In this document: positions 12,223 through 31,887 of the stretch, one piece after another
How the letters are laid out: the number at the start of each line of letters is the position of its first letter
Position numbering within the stretch: position 1 is the first letter of the stretch
Position numbers and translations under genes: made by a program
Assembly (NCBI GenBank): GCA_025677815.1
Contig: JAIXMP010000001.1
Location: 372,001 to 436,000, forward strand
Reading direction: 5' to 3'
Length of the DNA: 64,000 nt
DNA from: Phascolomyces articulosus
Lineage: Eukaryota; Mucoromycota; Mucoromycetes; Mucorales; Lichtheimiaceae
Notes under the pieces: model-generated
Seen by the model: the letters and a program-made list of their open reading frames with translations, nothing else
The model's database searches: none
Told to the model about the DNA's origin: nothing

Positions 12223-14030
12223 TCTATTTAATGAACTGGAAGATGAAAAGAAAGAAAAAAAAAAGCGCAGAATAGGTTCCGCGTTCTAATTAGTTCTAGT
12301 TATTTATGCTTCCTTATTAACCTGTTCTTTATGGCGGCGTTTTAACCTGGGGAACCAGAACAAAGAGAGAGGCTCATTATGCCAAGCATATATACACACA
12401 TTTCCTCTCTTCCAGATGAAGAGCAGTGCCACATTATCAATTTGACAGGCTTTTGAAATTGGATCAAATGATCTCTTCCCCTTTCTTCTGGAAAGGTAAG
12501 CAATGTATTTTTATAGTAACATATTGTTGTTTACTAAAATCTTCTTTATATGAAAAATTCAAACTTTGTATAAAGGCTGGCATGAGTTATTATCTATCTT
12601 AAAAAGTCAAATCTGATGTTACTAGGATTCTTCTAGTAATTACTAGTAATAGATGTCATTATTATGATACATGTACCCCATCATTTTAATAACTTAGCAG
12701 CAGTAGATATCAGGTATCTGCCGGGTGTTTTTTATAAAAAAAGGTGACTATTATGGTAAATATAGATTGCTTATTTATTGATAGGTTCAAAAAAACTACT
12801 ATATAATTATTGATCCAGTGACAAATATTAGAATGTATTATACGAGTTTTTCATTAGTGTCTTTATCTCTTAATACGATACATTACTTCATCTGAAAATA
12901 TTTCACGATTGCAATTCTATTGACCAAATTAAGTAAAGATAAGCAAAATTTCTTGTTGATCCATCTCAGATACCTGTAAGTGATTTCTGCTTTTGTTGAT
13001 TATCATTTCCCCTCTCCTTTGTTCCAATGTTTTTTTCTCGTCCTCTTGTTGTTATTTTATTTATTATCATTAATGCGTCAAACTATGAAACTTTTTATAA
13101 ATAAATCACCATTATATATATATGGATGAAGCTGTGAATATTTCTTAGCTAGTAATGGTTGTCAAACCAATATAGACTTATTCCATTGGAAATAACATTA
13201 CGTTTGGTAAAAGTTGAATATGAATAGCCATTAATGTTTTACAAATCATAAACAAGAATGAAAGAAAAGAGCCCTTGGTATGAAAAAGCATCTGTACCCA
13301 AAAAACGACAATTCCATTATCATCTGTTAGTGATGATATCCACAATGATGATAGAATGATATCATACAGACAATATAAAGTAATTTTATTTACTGCTTTT
13401 AGATATACTAGCATCTTATAAACATGGGTGAACAAAACTTAGCGTTAATCCAATAAAAAAAGTGGGGGAATTTGGTTGTACAAACCTTCAAGATTATTTT
13501 TTGGATCCACATATATAATAAAACACAACACTCCTGGTTTTCATTTCTCCTTTATTTGTTAATGATAAAGATCATTTTACTACTGCAAGTTATTTATATA
13601 TAAATGGAAAATTGACATCATTTGATTTTTTGATCATTGTAAAAGTGTTTAGACAAAGGAGGCTTTTCAGAAAATAATCGGAAATCTCGGATCAATTTTA
13701 TGGATGGAAAATGAAGCTAAAATTATAAGTTGTACAAACATGCAATTTTGATTCCGGAGTGAGTCATTTTGGAACCGTGAGACAATTTGTGTCTTTCATC
13801 TATTATTATTTTAATAAAACAATAAAACTATTTGATTACTACTTAAAAAAATTATTCTAAAAAAAAAAACAAAAAAAAGGTATGGATGGGTGGGATGAAC
13901 ATAAAGAAGGAAATGCTTATTGATAATAATAATAAGAATGATGTTGATGATGATGCTATATAGAAAAGATATGCTTATAAGGAATCTGTAATAATGATAA
14001 TGATAATAATAAAAATAATGAACTTTTTTT
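12223..14030. other. Intergenic, AIP1 promoter side / carrier A 3' side
   Basis: 1.8 kb, AT-rich. Near 12379-12615 there is a short stretch resembling an F-box (SSLPDEEQCHII, then after a frame change KLDQMISSPFFWKG and an intron-like gap to WHELLSIL). It cannot be read as one gene and may be a relic or chance. The rest shows nothing recognisable. Confidence 0.35.
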
Positions 14031-15249
14031 TTAAATCTTTGCAACGACCAATTTTTCTTTTCGTTGATCGTCTTCATTCCATGCTTGATGCCAAGTTTTT
14101 AATTGTTCAAGAACAACAAAGGTAATAATAGTTTGTGGACCCAATCGAATAAAGGCAGGTGTCCAACCTTTAAAGAAGGATCGAATTCCTTCCATCTTGT
14201 ACATTTGTCCCATAATAGTCAAAGAAGAAATGTTTCCACCATTCTTTGCACTCATGATTCTTGTTTTTAATACATCGACAGGACTACATACACTAGTTGC
14301 GACCAAACCCTATAATAATAATTGAATGATGAGTTTTTATTATTATCGATATTACCATAAAGATTTCAATCCATTCCTCATCCTTTCTCAAACAACAATA
14401 AATCACTTACAGCCAAGACACTCGAAGTAAAATGAAGTGTCAATCCATCTTGTAAGGGTGAATAATTTAATAATAAATCCTTGAAAATATCATAAGAAAC
14501 ACATTGTGATGAAGTCATCAAGATCGCTCGGTTGATATTCGGGCCTAATCCTCGGAACAATGATGAAACACCTTCTTCTTTACTCATCCTTATGAAACCA
14601 TCAATCACATTCTTGTAATTACGTCGTTGATGAGGTGGTAATTGACCATCATTTTGCATTCGAACCTAATCGTATATGTATGATTCAAAGGCGCCCTTAT
14701 TAGTTCACTTTTTTGTCCAAATGTATATTATATTGGATAAAATTACAAAAGAGAAATAACAAATTTACATTTAATACATCAGCCGGGTTTCCAGCTATAC
14801 CACCCAATGCACCCGCCGTACTAGAACATATTAATAATTGCCATATACTAGGATCTATTTTTTTTTTAAAAAAATATAAATAAATGGTATGCTTCGATAA
14901 GCTTCTATTTCACTTTTTTTATATGTTCTTATCACCGCAGCAACGTCTTTTGAAACTTACTTTGAGAATCTGTCAACATATTCTGTTTCAATTTTTCATA
15001 AGCACCAAATCGTACAGTAGAATAGGTTGCTTGTCGCATTATACTTGCAGATAAACCAGCATAGAGTCGCAAAAATCCCTCATTACGCGCAATTTTCACC
15101 ATGGTCATTAACATGCTCACTTTACCATTACCTTTCATGGTTTGTAAGCGGACTTTGGTAAGATCCAGTGGGTGAACGACCATGGCAGCTACACATGACG
15201 ACATGCCACCAAAGTAAAATGGTGTTACTTTTTTAGTGGAGGTGGTCAT
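14031..15249 (-). CDS. Mitochondrial dicarboxylate carrier, copy A (SLC25A10/Dic1 type)
   Basis: Inner-membrane transporter expected to exchange malate or succinate for phosphate, feeding the TCA cycle and gluconeogenesis. Exons (complement): 14961..15249, 14769..14854, 14411..14665 and 14031..14309; 302 aa, the standard length for six membrane helices. Three carrier repeats are visible with signatures HPLDLTKVRLQ, NPADVLNVRMQND and SPVDVLKTRIM. The second carries Asn instead of the basic residue, as in yeast Dic1. RRNYKNVIDG and TSSQCVSYDIFK are also Dic1-like. The start MTTSTKKVTPFYFGG lies just before the first helix. A paralogue (copy B) lies head to head 2.55 kb away with identical lengths for exons 2, 3 and 4. 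Confidence 0.93.
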
Positions 15250-17803
15250 TGTGTTTTTTGTTTTTTATAATATCAAAAGTCTAAGGTATAAAAAAAAGAA
15301 GTGAAAGAAGGGGAAGAAGAAAAGGGGGGGGAGAGGAGGGAAGTATTTTATATATATTTATATAAATGTTTTTATTATAAAAGGAAGGAGAAGGATGGAA
15401 GGAGGGGTAATCTATTTTCAGGCACACGCTAGTGAATGAATGAATGAATGAATGAATAACTTTTTTTGATCTAATAACCTTAATAAACAATTCCCTTTGC
15501 TTAATAAACTTCCCGATGGAAAAATATGTTTCCGTGAATACCCGTTATACAATTTTAATGCATTGTTGATTTTCAAAGAAACTTCTTTTATCATTATATG
15601 TTCTTCTCCTCTCTCTCTCTCTCTTTCTCTCTCCCCAACAACTACTTCAATAGGTATCTATGTATTATCAGATCACCTCTTTCTATTGTCTTACTAGGTA
15701 ACTATTTAAGTACTTGACTACTACTTGAAATGATTTATTTACTATTAGAATTCCCCTTGATCTGCAATAAATGACTGTGGGATGAGATGCAGGTACCAAC
15801 TTTTAGGAAAAATGTTTTTACTTTTTTATTATTATGGTCGCTCTTCTAACTATATTACTGATTACGCCCAATTCAATGGGACGATGATGTCTTTCCTCTT
15901 CTTCTTCTTCTTCTTCTTTATGTATATATCATGAATATAGTACCTAACATTTTTAAATTAATCCGTGGGAGAAAAAATTAAAGGTACGCGAACCACGATT
16001 TACCATGTTTCTCCATATTTGATTGTCCACCACAAAGTGAAACCACTCAAATCCAAATCATGAAAGAGATATTTATAAGTGGAGCTGCTGCATGTGCACT
16101 CTTAAAAATAGAATACAAGAAGATAAAATTGAATGTGCATATTTTTTTATGCTTCTTTCTTTTTCTTTTTTTCTCTTTTTACTCCCCTTCTTCTTCTTCT
16201 TCTTCTCCCCCCTTCCTTCATTCTACTGTCTCCTTCTGTTATTTTCTGTTAAGTGCATTTAAAGTCTATCCATATAAATATATAAAAATGCAAAGTTCTT
16301 TTTTTCAATCAATTAATCAATCAATCAATCAATTTTTTTTGTTGTTGTTTCGACCAGCAATTCTATCCAACATATCTTTTTTTTTGGATAAACCAAAAAA
16401 AAAAGAAAAGGTGTCTCAATCGTAGTTATCATCCTTTATATAAAAAAAAATAGGATATTTATATACCTAATTTTCCACTGGACTGGGATCAGTTCATCTT
16501 GTACACGGGCCACGTCATTTAACGTTTTTGAAACATTTTTTATTTTTATTTTTAAAAAGACGTCCATTGTTTTGTATACAAATTATGAATCATCATCATC
16601 ATCATGAATAGAAAAAAGAAGTGGTGTGATGTTTTTTTAATACCACTAGAAGAGTCATCATCTCTACCTTTATATCTATATGATACGAAAAAGTACGTAA
16701 TCAACCATCATGGAGTATCACCAAAAAAGAAGTTGGTCATGTTGATGAATAGAGAATGATGATTGGATTATTGAAAACATATAGCAAACATTAGAAATTT
16801 CAAGTGGAGCGCCACCTACCTACTCGCTAAATTTTCTCATTTGACACGTTTGATTCCTCCATTGCGTATTTATGTTGTATACAGAAGTGTCTATATTGGG
16901 AGCTATCCAATACATTATTTATTATCAATTCTGCAATGTAATTACATATTTATCATTCATATATTATATAAACCCATGAACACTGTTTCTTAATTCAAGA
17001 ATTGAACAGCAGCAACACTAAATATAAGACATCGTAGTAATAGTAATAGGTACACATGCCTGTTGTTGTAATTGAAGTAAATATATCTTTAAAGGAGTAT
17101 AGACTACTAAGAGAGAGAGACAGAAATCATCAATTATTTGCCACCTTCTTTTCATCGAATGAATTGAATATGAAACTCTTCTTCTCCTCGTCCTCTCCCC
17201 CCTTTTTATCGGTGTCGAAACTTTCAATTAGAAAGAATAAATATGTATATGCTCCCATTATATATAATAAATATTATACAGATAACTTGCATCTTGATAC
17301 CTATACTTTGGGGGGGGGAAATATGCTTGAAAGGGGGGGGGTGAGAGAGGGAATAATCAAATACAGATATTGGAAAATCAACCAAAGTTTATAAGTCCTA
17401 AAGATGATATTGATAAGAAACATGATACGTACGAATAATAATTAACATATTATGAAAGATGATGATCCATAATAGAGGTATATTATTCAAAATGAATGAT
17501 TGTGTGAAAAGGTCGGACAGAAACAAAGCGGAAAACACTTTTTCCATCCGAACGATGATTATGCTGGGTAAACATGTACCTTATGCAATGTGTGAGGCAA
17601 AAAAAAAAAAATTGACACACAGTTTACATGAATGGAGAGAGAGAGGATCGATATTTTCTTTTTCTTTTTAACATGTATATATAAAAGAATGTTTCACTGC
17701 GTTTCTATCCATAAAACAACACCCTTTTTTTTCTTTTTTTCTCCTTTTTTTTGTTAGTTAGTTTCCCTTCTTTCTTTTTTTCTTTTCAAACTATTTTTTT
17801 AAT
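15250..17803. other. Shared upstream region between the two carrier genes
   Basis: 2.55 kb between the two divergent start codons. It contains several simple repeats: CT-rich at about 15607-15634, TTC repeats at about 15897-15917 and 16186-16206, AATC repeats at about 16308-16332, and G runs near 17311 and 17333. It must hold both promoters. No third gene was recognised. Confidence 0.5.
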
Positions 17804-19108
17804 ATGGCAACAGCAACAACAGCAACAACAACAACGGCAACAGTGACACGTTCAACTCCATTTTTCTTTGGTGGTGCTGCCTCCATGGTAGCATCCATTA
17901 CGGTCCATCCATTAGACTTGACCAAAGTCCGATTGCAAACAATGACAGGTCATGAAAAACCTGGCATGTTAAAAACTATGCTTTCCATTGTTCGTAACGA
18001 AGGTGCTTTACGATTGTATGCTGGTTTATCAGCGAGTATTTTGAGACAAGCGACTTATGCTACAGTCCGTCTTGGTGTTTATGAAAAATTAAAGCATGAA
18101 TTGCTGACAAAAACTGAAAGTAAGTTTTTCACACCATCTATTTCTCTCTTTCTCTCTCTATCGATCCTTCCTCTTTCTTGATATAGTAAAGTATGGTTTT
18201 TACTAATGTCATGGATTTGAATTGTATAATAGAACCTCGTGTATGGCAATTGTTGGGCTGTTCAGTGGTTGCAGGTGCATTGGGTGGTGCATGTGGATCT
18301 CCTGGTGATATTGTCAATGTAAGTACAAAAAAAAAGATTGTACAAAGTGGTTTTATGGATAATGAAGGATGGGGAATCTATATATATATAGATAGATATA
18401 TATGGATAGGCCATTGACGAGTCATATATATGTGTTTTGATATATCATTAGGTACGTATGCAAAATGATGGGCAATTACCTCTTGCACAACGACGCAATT
18501 ATAAAAATGCCATTGATGGTCTTGTTCGTATTTGTCGAGAAGAAGGTGTTTCCACATTATTTCGAGGCCTTGGACCTAATGTAAGTCGAGCTGTCTTGGT
18601 GACCTCTGCACAATGTGTATCCTATGATATATTCAAGGACTTTTTACTTCGACATTCACCCATGGAGAATGGATTACCTCTTCATTTTACATCGAGTGTA
18701 TTAGCTGTACGTGCATTTATTTATTTATTTTTTCTTATATATATCATCATCTACTACCACTACCACCGTGCGGATGATTTATATTTTTTTTTGGGGGAGC
18801 ACAAATATTAATCAAGAATCTGTCTATAGGGTTTAGCGGCAACTACAGCTTGTAGTCCTGCGGATGTGGTCAAAACAAGAATTATGAGTGCCAAGGGTGA
18901 AAGTCCATCTGCATTATCTGTCATGAAACAAATGTATATGAAAGAAGGAATACGATCCTTTTTCAAAGGATGGACACCTGCCTTTATTCGATTAGGACCC
19001 CAAACGATTATTACATTTGTTGTTTTGGAACAATTGAAGTCATGGTATCATTCATTTAATGATCGTAAAACGACACCTACTGCTACTGTGACTCCTGCGA
19101 AGATATAA
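17804..19108 (+). CDS. Mitochondrial dicarboxylate carrier, copy B (SLC25A10/Dic1 type)
   Basis: Second carrier of the same type as copy A, on the opposite strand. Exons 17804..18119, 18233..18318, 18452..18706 and 18830..19108; 311 aa. Exons 2-4 are 86, 255 and 279 nt, exactly as in copy A, and all intron phases match. Signatures are HPLDLTKVRLQ, SPGDIVNVRMQND and SPADVVKTRIM. The last exon shares a run of 32 identical residues with copy A, from EGIRSFFKGW to LEQLK. The N-terminus differs by an added Ala/Thr-rich stretch (MATATTATTTTATVTRST), partly encoded by an ACA/GCA-rich repeat. Divergence is concentrated at both ends and in matrix loops, so the copies may differ in expression or substrate preference. 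Both appear intact. Confidence 0.93.
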
Positions 19109-22042
19109 AAAAAAGTATTATCCTACCCTTATTTATGATTAATTGATCATGTATACGATATGATAACAACCCTATACACAACTACAGCCATCTCACAAGC
19201 TTTACCTTCCTCCTCATTTTTCTCTTTCTCTTTACTAATAATACGTACAATCATTACTTTTACTGTTCATGAACCATAATATTTCATCTAAATGTTACCC
19301 ACCCCTCTTTCCTTTTACTATTATTAAAAAAAAAAGAATCCATCATGTCTTTCCATTATTTGTACATATACATCATAGAGATCATTGTCTGATTATAATA
19401 CTTATATAGATTATTCTATAGCTATCAAGTAATAAAAAAAAATTGATATGAGACAAATTTGTTCCCACATAATAATATATTCGTAATATAAAACTCGCTT
19501 ATTTATTGTATAATACAACATTTATTTTCTAAAACATGAAAGAGGTAATAATGAATGATTGGATACTACATACAAATTGAACAACAACGTTACTTACTAT
19601 GTAGATCATTCAGGTCTTAGATTTTTCATTTTAAATCGATCATTATTTATCATGAACTTTCCTTTTATATATCATCATTACTTATTTATTATTACGCATA
19701 TATTAGTAAGATTTTATAGAAACGTTCTAGTAATATATAAAAGTATACTCTTAAATATATTGCTTTCTAGAAGTATATATAATAAACTCTTATTATTTCA
19801 TACTGTTTATCTATTTACATTTGGTGTTTTTTTCAATTATTAAAAGTTGTTCTTTTAGAGAAATGATCCCAAGTTGTTCTTTATATTTATATTATACCAA
19901 TACCTAAGAGAAAATCCAGCCAATAAAGCCACAGACTACCGTTCTTGTGACATTTACGAATCAATAATTAAGATCTAGATCTTATCATCATACGGTAAAT
20001 AATTATTAGGCTTACAGAGAATTTTAGTCATAATCTTTATAATAACGATCATTTTTAAAACCGATTTTATCCTTATGCAGAATTTAAATAAATAAAAAAA
20101 CCTTGTGCGTTTTTGTTTTTCATTGTTCAAAAGAAGATCTTCCCTCTCCCCCCTCCCCTTTTTCTTTCTCTCTTTCCAATTTCATACTAGCGTTTGGGCG
20201 TAAAAAGTATAACCTCTTATAAGTTATATATAAAAAGGGGGAGTATCGATACATGATATAAGAACGATAAAAGATACACTTCTTCAAGAAGAAACAAGAC
20301 ATGCGCTTCTATATATAATCATATAAAAGTTTAAGTGAGTTTGTGTGTTTCGTTGTACATGATTCTTAAATTTGTTACACGATCCTATTTATCTCAACTT
20401 TCATATTATAAAAGTGTGGGGATAAATTTATTATAACAAGACAAGAAGAAGAGTCAACGTTGTTCTTGTTGTAATTAAAAAAGGTACAAGAAGGTGAAAG
20501 AAATATCATAGTTCTTTATATATATATATATATATACTTATAAAATTAATAATAAAAGAATTGAAGATACTTTGTGTTTATAATGTTTATTATTATCTCC
20601 TATTTTTTTTTTCTTTTACGCCATATTTTTTTATACTCTATAAAAGATAGGTATTTCAAGGAAGAACAACCCTTGGGTTTGTAAAGAAGAGGAAGAAGAA
20701 GTGTATCCTATCAAAAAGAGTTGTCTTGGTAACCAAATACTTCTTTATATAAAATGGTAATAATAATAGTCATAATAAATAATAAACAATCAAATTCAAT
20801 TCAATTCATTGATATCGTCTTAATTTGGGAGAATATAATAAGAATCAACATCACCATCATCAGCTCGGGGTTTCGCTTTTTTTTTTTTTTTTTTTTTTCG
20901 CCAACACAATTGAAAAATCATCCACTGGCGGGACGCTTGCGAAAAAACTCATAAAAAATTGAAGAGAGAGAGACTATTTTTTTTTGTTTTCTTGTCTTTT
21001 CCCTTCTGGTTCAATATCACCTTTTTTTTTATTTTATTCTTTTTTCTTTTTCCTTTTACCTTTGACCTTTTACACGATTCATAAGAAGGTGGAAAAAAAT
21101 TACTTGATTAGGACCCTGTCTCCCCCAAAAAAAAAAAGATTGAAATTTTGGAGAAAGTGAAAAAGGCAAATCCTTCCTCATTGTAATTAAATCATAACAA
21201 CCCAGTTGACTTTGGTACGTCATGTTCTTTTTTTTTGTTTCTATAGTGAAAGGGATGGAGAGATGGAGAAGAGAGAAAAGGGAAGAAAAAGGGAGAGTGA
21301 GAAAGCTGGATTGGATGGGAAAAACGGTCCTGTCAACAACACAATGGATCAGATGTTGATCGCGTCGTTGAAGAGTGAATGAAAAACAAAGAAGAGTATG
21401 CTGGATTGAAACCATATATAATTGAGAAAGAGAAAAAAAAAGAGGAACGGAGAATGGGGTACAAGGAAGAAAGAGAGAGAAAGAGAAAAGAAAGAGCCAA
21501 AAAAAAAATAAAAGATCCGTAACAACTAGAGGCGGGCCTGGAATCCCTTGGGTTTACTTCATCGTCATGGGGATGAAAGGCATAAACAGTTATATAAAAG
21601 TGGAGTAGGAAGAAGGGGTTGTTTAAGAGACGATCATTTAATGGGATTCATTTCTATTTTATTGAAAATGAATAAAAAAATGAATTTGGATTTTTAACAT
21701 TATTTTTTTATTTTATTTTATTATTAGGAAATCACGTTTATTCCGCAACCAGCTTAAAAGCTGCTCCGGTACCTTTTTTTTTCTTTCTTGACGACTTTAT
21801 ACAAAAAAAGAAAAGAGTGTTGCAACAAAGTTATCTCTCTGGGTGTTTCTCATTTTCTTGTTTTTTTCTTTATATATCCTTATTATTATCATCGACAACA
21901 ACATAGCATCATCATCACCCAACCTTTCATATTATTTTATTACAAGAAAGACCCACTCCTACTCTCTCCTTAAAAAAACCAAAACCAAAAAACAAATCCC
22001 TTTCTTTCTCTCTCTCTCTCTCTCTTCACGATATAATTCAAT
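19109..22042. other. Intergenic, upstream of the CHD gene
   Basis: 2.9 kb, including a 22-T run at 20877-20898 and a CT repeat (about 22008-22025) just before the CHD start. A more GC-rich patch at about 21530-21580 may be core promoter. ORFs here, such as 21056..21415 (-), are low-complexity and have no family match. Confidence 0.45.
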
Positions 22043-28959
<6,917 letters not shown>

Positions 28960-29301
28960 TATAAGAAACATATAAAAAGTAACACTCACACATAATTGTA
29001 TCATAGACCAAATTCCCCGTTCCCTTTCCTCATTCTTACATTCATGTTCTTTTTTTCTTTCATCATTTGAACTGATATATATTCACTTATTCTCTCTATC
29101 TCTTTTTCTTTTTCCTATTTCCATGTGCTTGTTTTGCGTTTCTTTTTCTTTATCTTTATACACATCACACTCTTTCTTTTATATTCTCTCTCTCTCTCTT
29201 TTTTTTCTCTTATTTTTTTCCCATAATCAAATATAATAATAATATTTTATATACATCTCTCTACATATAAAAATATATAATAGTTTACTTTATTATTTTT
29301 T
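28960..29301. other. Convergent intergenic region, CHD / MFS
   Basis: 342 bp holding both 3' ends. Very pyrimidine-rich on the + strand (CT runs around 29190-29210), AT-rich toward the MFS stop codon. No gene. Confidence 0.5.
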
Positions 29302-31887
29302 TTACAATACATAACGATAATCTGGATGTCTATCACCAATTAATGTTGGACCACCATACTTTGCCAATTCTAGTTCCTTTTCATGTTCTGAAAGTTGACT
29401 TCTTCTTTTGTTCTCTCTCGCTAATCTAAATCGTAAAAATAAAACTGCCGTCAATTGAGCTGCAGTACAGGCACATACAATGGTATTGCCATTCTTGTAT
29501 TCTGGGCCATCATAATAAATTTGTCCACCAAAGATACCACCGACTAATCCAACAGAAACAATTGTAGCGGAAGCAATGGCACGTCGTGTTAAACCACCAA
29601 AATTATTAGTAAACCAGGCGACTTTGGCAGGCACACTGGCATACACAGCAATCACCACCATACAAGCGGCCACATAATGAACAGCGACAAGATGTTGTGG
29701 AACAAGGACTAATAAAAGGAATCCAAGAATACCAAGGAGATCACATCCTACCATATGCCATGCACGTTCAAAGAAATGATCGGAACTTCGTCCTACGGCA
29801 ATAGTGGCTATAAAGGCCAAAATGTAAGGAGGTGTTGTAAGCAGCTGTGCTTGGGCGTTGGTCCATTCCCCCATGCCTGCGACAATGGATGGTAAAAAGA
29901 GGGTGACTCCGTGAATCATGATGGCGCCCATCAAGTAGATGAAAATGTAGACGTAGAGTTTCCAATCCTGGTATACAGAGGCGGCTTGTCCCCATGAAAA
30001 GGATTGATCTTTACTTACACCCGCATCTAGTGAAACACACAGAGAGTTAGTTCATTGGTATAGATATATTATAGATGGGAATATTGTTAAGAGCTAGATA
30101 TATATAATATTTTACCTTCTGCTAAGCGTTCCACTTCTAATTGTCGTTCATCACTGGTTAAAAACTTGGCTTTTTCAGGTTTATCAGGAAGATACCATGC
30201 AGCGAACACAGCGATAAGAATCGAAGGTGATCCTTCAATAATAAATAACCTATTTATGATTAAAAAAAAGTTTATTATTCAATGTTCATTGTTTGATTAT
30301 TAAGGAAATAATTATAATTGTAACTTACCATTGCCATGTTGCTAACGTGTGAGTTGGAATTTGACTTATACTATTTTTTTTGGACAAATTATATTCGAAT
30401 TAAAAATTCATATATCTCAGAAATTTTAGATATATTCCATCTCGTCCCCTTTTCTCTTTCCTCCTTTTTCTTTTCATTCATTCCTCCTTGTCCTTAAAAA
30501 AAGAGACATACCCATATGCTAAAATACCACCAAAAGCACCGGCCAATGATCCAAATGAGAAAAATAATCCAACACGACGTCCATATTCTTGCCGAGTATA
30601 CCATAAACTAAGCACTATAATATAAAACCATGTTGTATATTGTATTATCTATGGTTAGATATAAGGTTGTTGATGACTTATTCAATATGTAGACATAAAC
30701 TTACTGTAAATGACGCCTGGGAAGAAGCCTACGTAATAATAATAATCAATATGGATACTGTGAATATAGAGTAATCAAATATGGTTTAACATATAAATCA
30801 CATCAGAGAATTGTCATTTTCATTTACCTGCTTCAAAACATCCCAACAAGAGCCGACACACCATCAATCCCGCAAAATTAGAGCAAGCCGCCATGGCAGT
30901 GGCAACAATACCCCATGATCTAGAAAAAATTAATTTATTTCAGTCATCCATCACTCAATATAACAATCCACAAGATAAATCATACAGAATCAAAATTATT
31001 GAAAGAAAAAAATAATGCAGGGATGCAATCGATAAAAAAAGGTAGGTACACTACTTACAGCATTAAAAAGGAGAGCCAGAATGCTGGACGCCATCTTCGC
31101 ATAATTATATTCGATGGGACTTGGAATATAATATAACCAGCAAAAAAGATGGAAAGACTCCATTGGTATTGAAAATGATCCATATGTAAATCTTGTTCAA
31201 GACCACCTAATTTTGCGTTACCAATATTGGATCTAATATCATATATATTGGATGAATTATATAAAACCCTAATCATGTTAGTTTATGACTAGATCTTTTC
31301 ATGATCATTTGATTGTGATTCATATACATAAACATTAATTATGTGAATTTTACCGATCGAGGAAACAAAGAAGGTATAATACGGAAAGTAATGGAATGAG
31401 TCGTATATCGAGTTTTCTATTATATTATAAAGAGTCCGATTAATTCGATAATTTTATGCGATATAATATACGTTACGTATGGATAACAATTTGTCAAATA
31501 AGATTATCTATTCATTACCGTAACAACGTTGACTTGATGTCATCAGCGTCAGGTCTGTGTAATATTGATACGAGATTGATTTCTTTTGTATCCATGGAAG
31601 TATCCGGTGGTTGTTGTGATGGTAATACATCTGTAGAATTATTATTGTTATTCGTCATATCAGTAAGTAATATATATCTAAAATAAAAAAAGTATGTATA
31701 AAGGAATAGAAAAAAGAAGAGGTTGAAAAGGAGGTTGACAGTAGAAAAATAAATATTAGTTTGAAAGAAAAGAAAAAGAAAGGGTTTATATACATGTCAT
31801 CTGAAGAACAAGAAGCAGCAGCAAGCAAGCAGAAGCAAACGAGCAGAAAAAATCTTACCCATCTTTGTTAGGTCGTCCTCGATGCAT
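29302..31887 (-). CDS. MFS transporter, anion:cation symporter (Dal5/Tna1-like)
   Basis: Plasma-membrane proton symporter for an organic anion or vitamin (allantoate, nicotinate and similar are known substrates of the family; the substrate here is unknown). Exons (complement): 31859..31887, 31519..31677, 31354..31416, 31059..31232, 30828..30919, 30705..30728, 30512..30614, 30329..30370, 30116..30249 and 29302..30026; 514 aa. Family marks are KLDIRLIPLLSVLYLLCFLDRSNIGNA at helix 1, the FFAGYIIFQVPSN helix, ACSNFAG, GFFPGVIYMLSLWY and TRQEYGRRVG. Twelve membrane helices are expected and visible as hydrophobic segments. Exon 6 is only 24 nt. The first exon (MHRGRPNKDG) is predicted from a consensus donor and in-frame joining. 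A start at the internal MTNNNNNSTD in exon 2 is the alternative. Confidence 0.87.

Noticed and set aside
14641..14670. tRNA-like GGTTCGAATG box
   Set aside because: It is part of carrier A exon 3 (VRMQ) and has no accompanying A box or cloverleaf.
21056..21415. 119-codon minus-strand ORF
   Set aside because: Low-complexity pyrimidine-rich sequence with no family resemblance, in the CHD upstream region.
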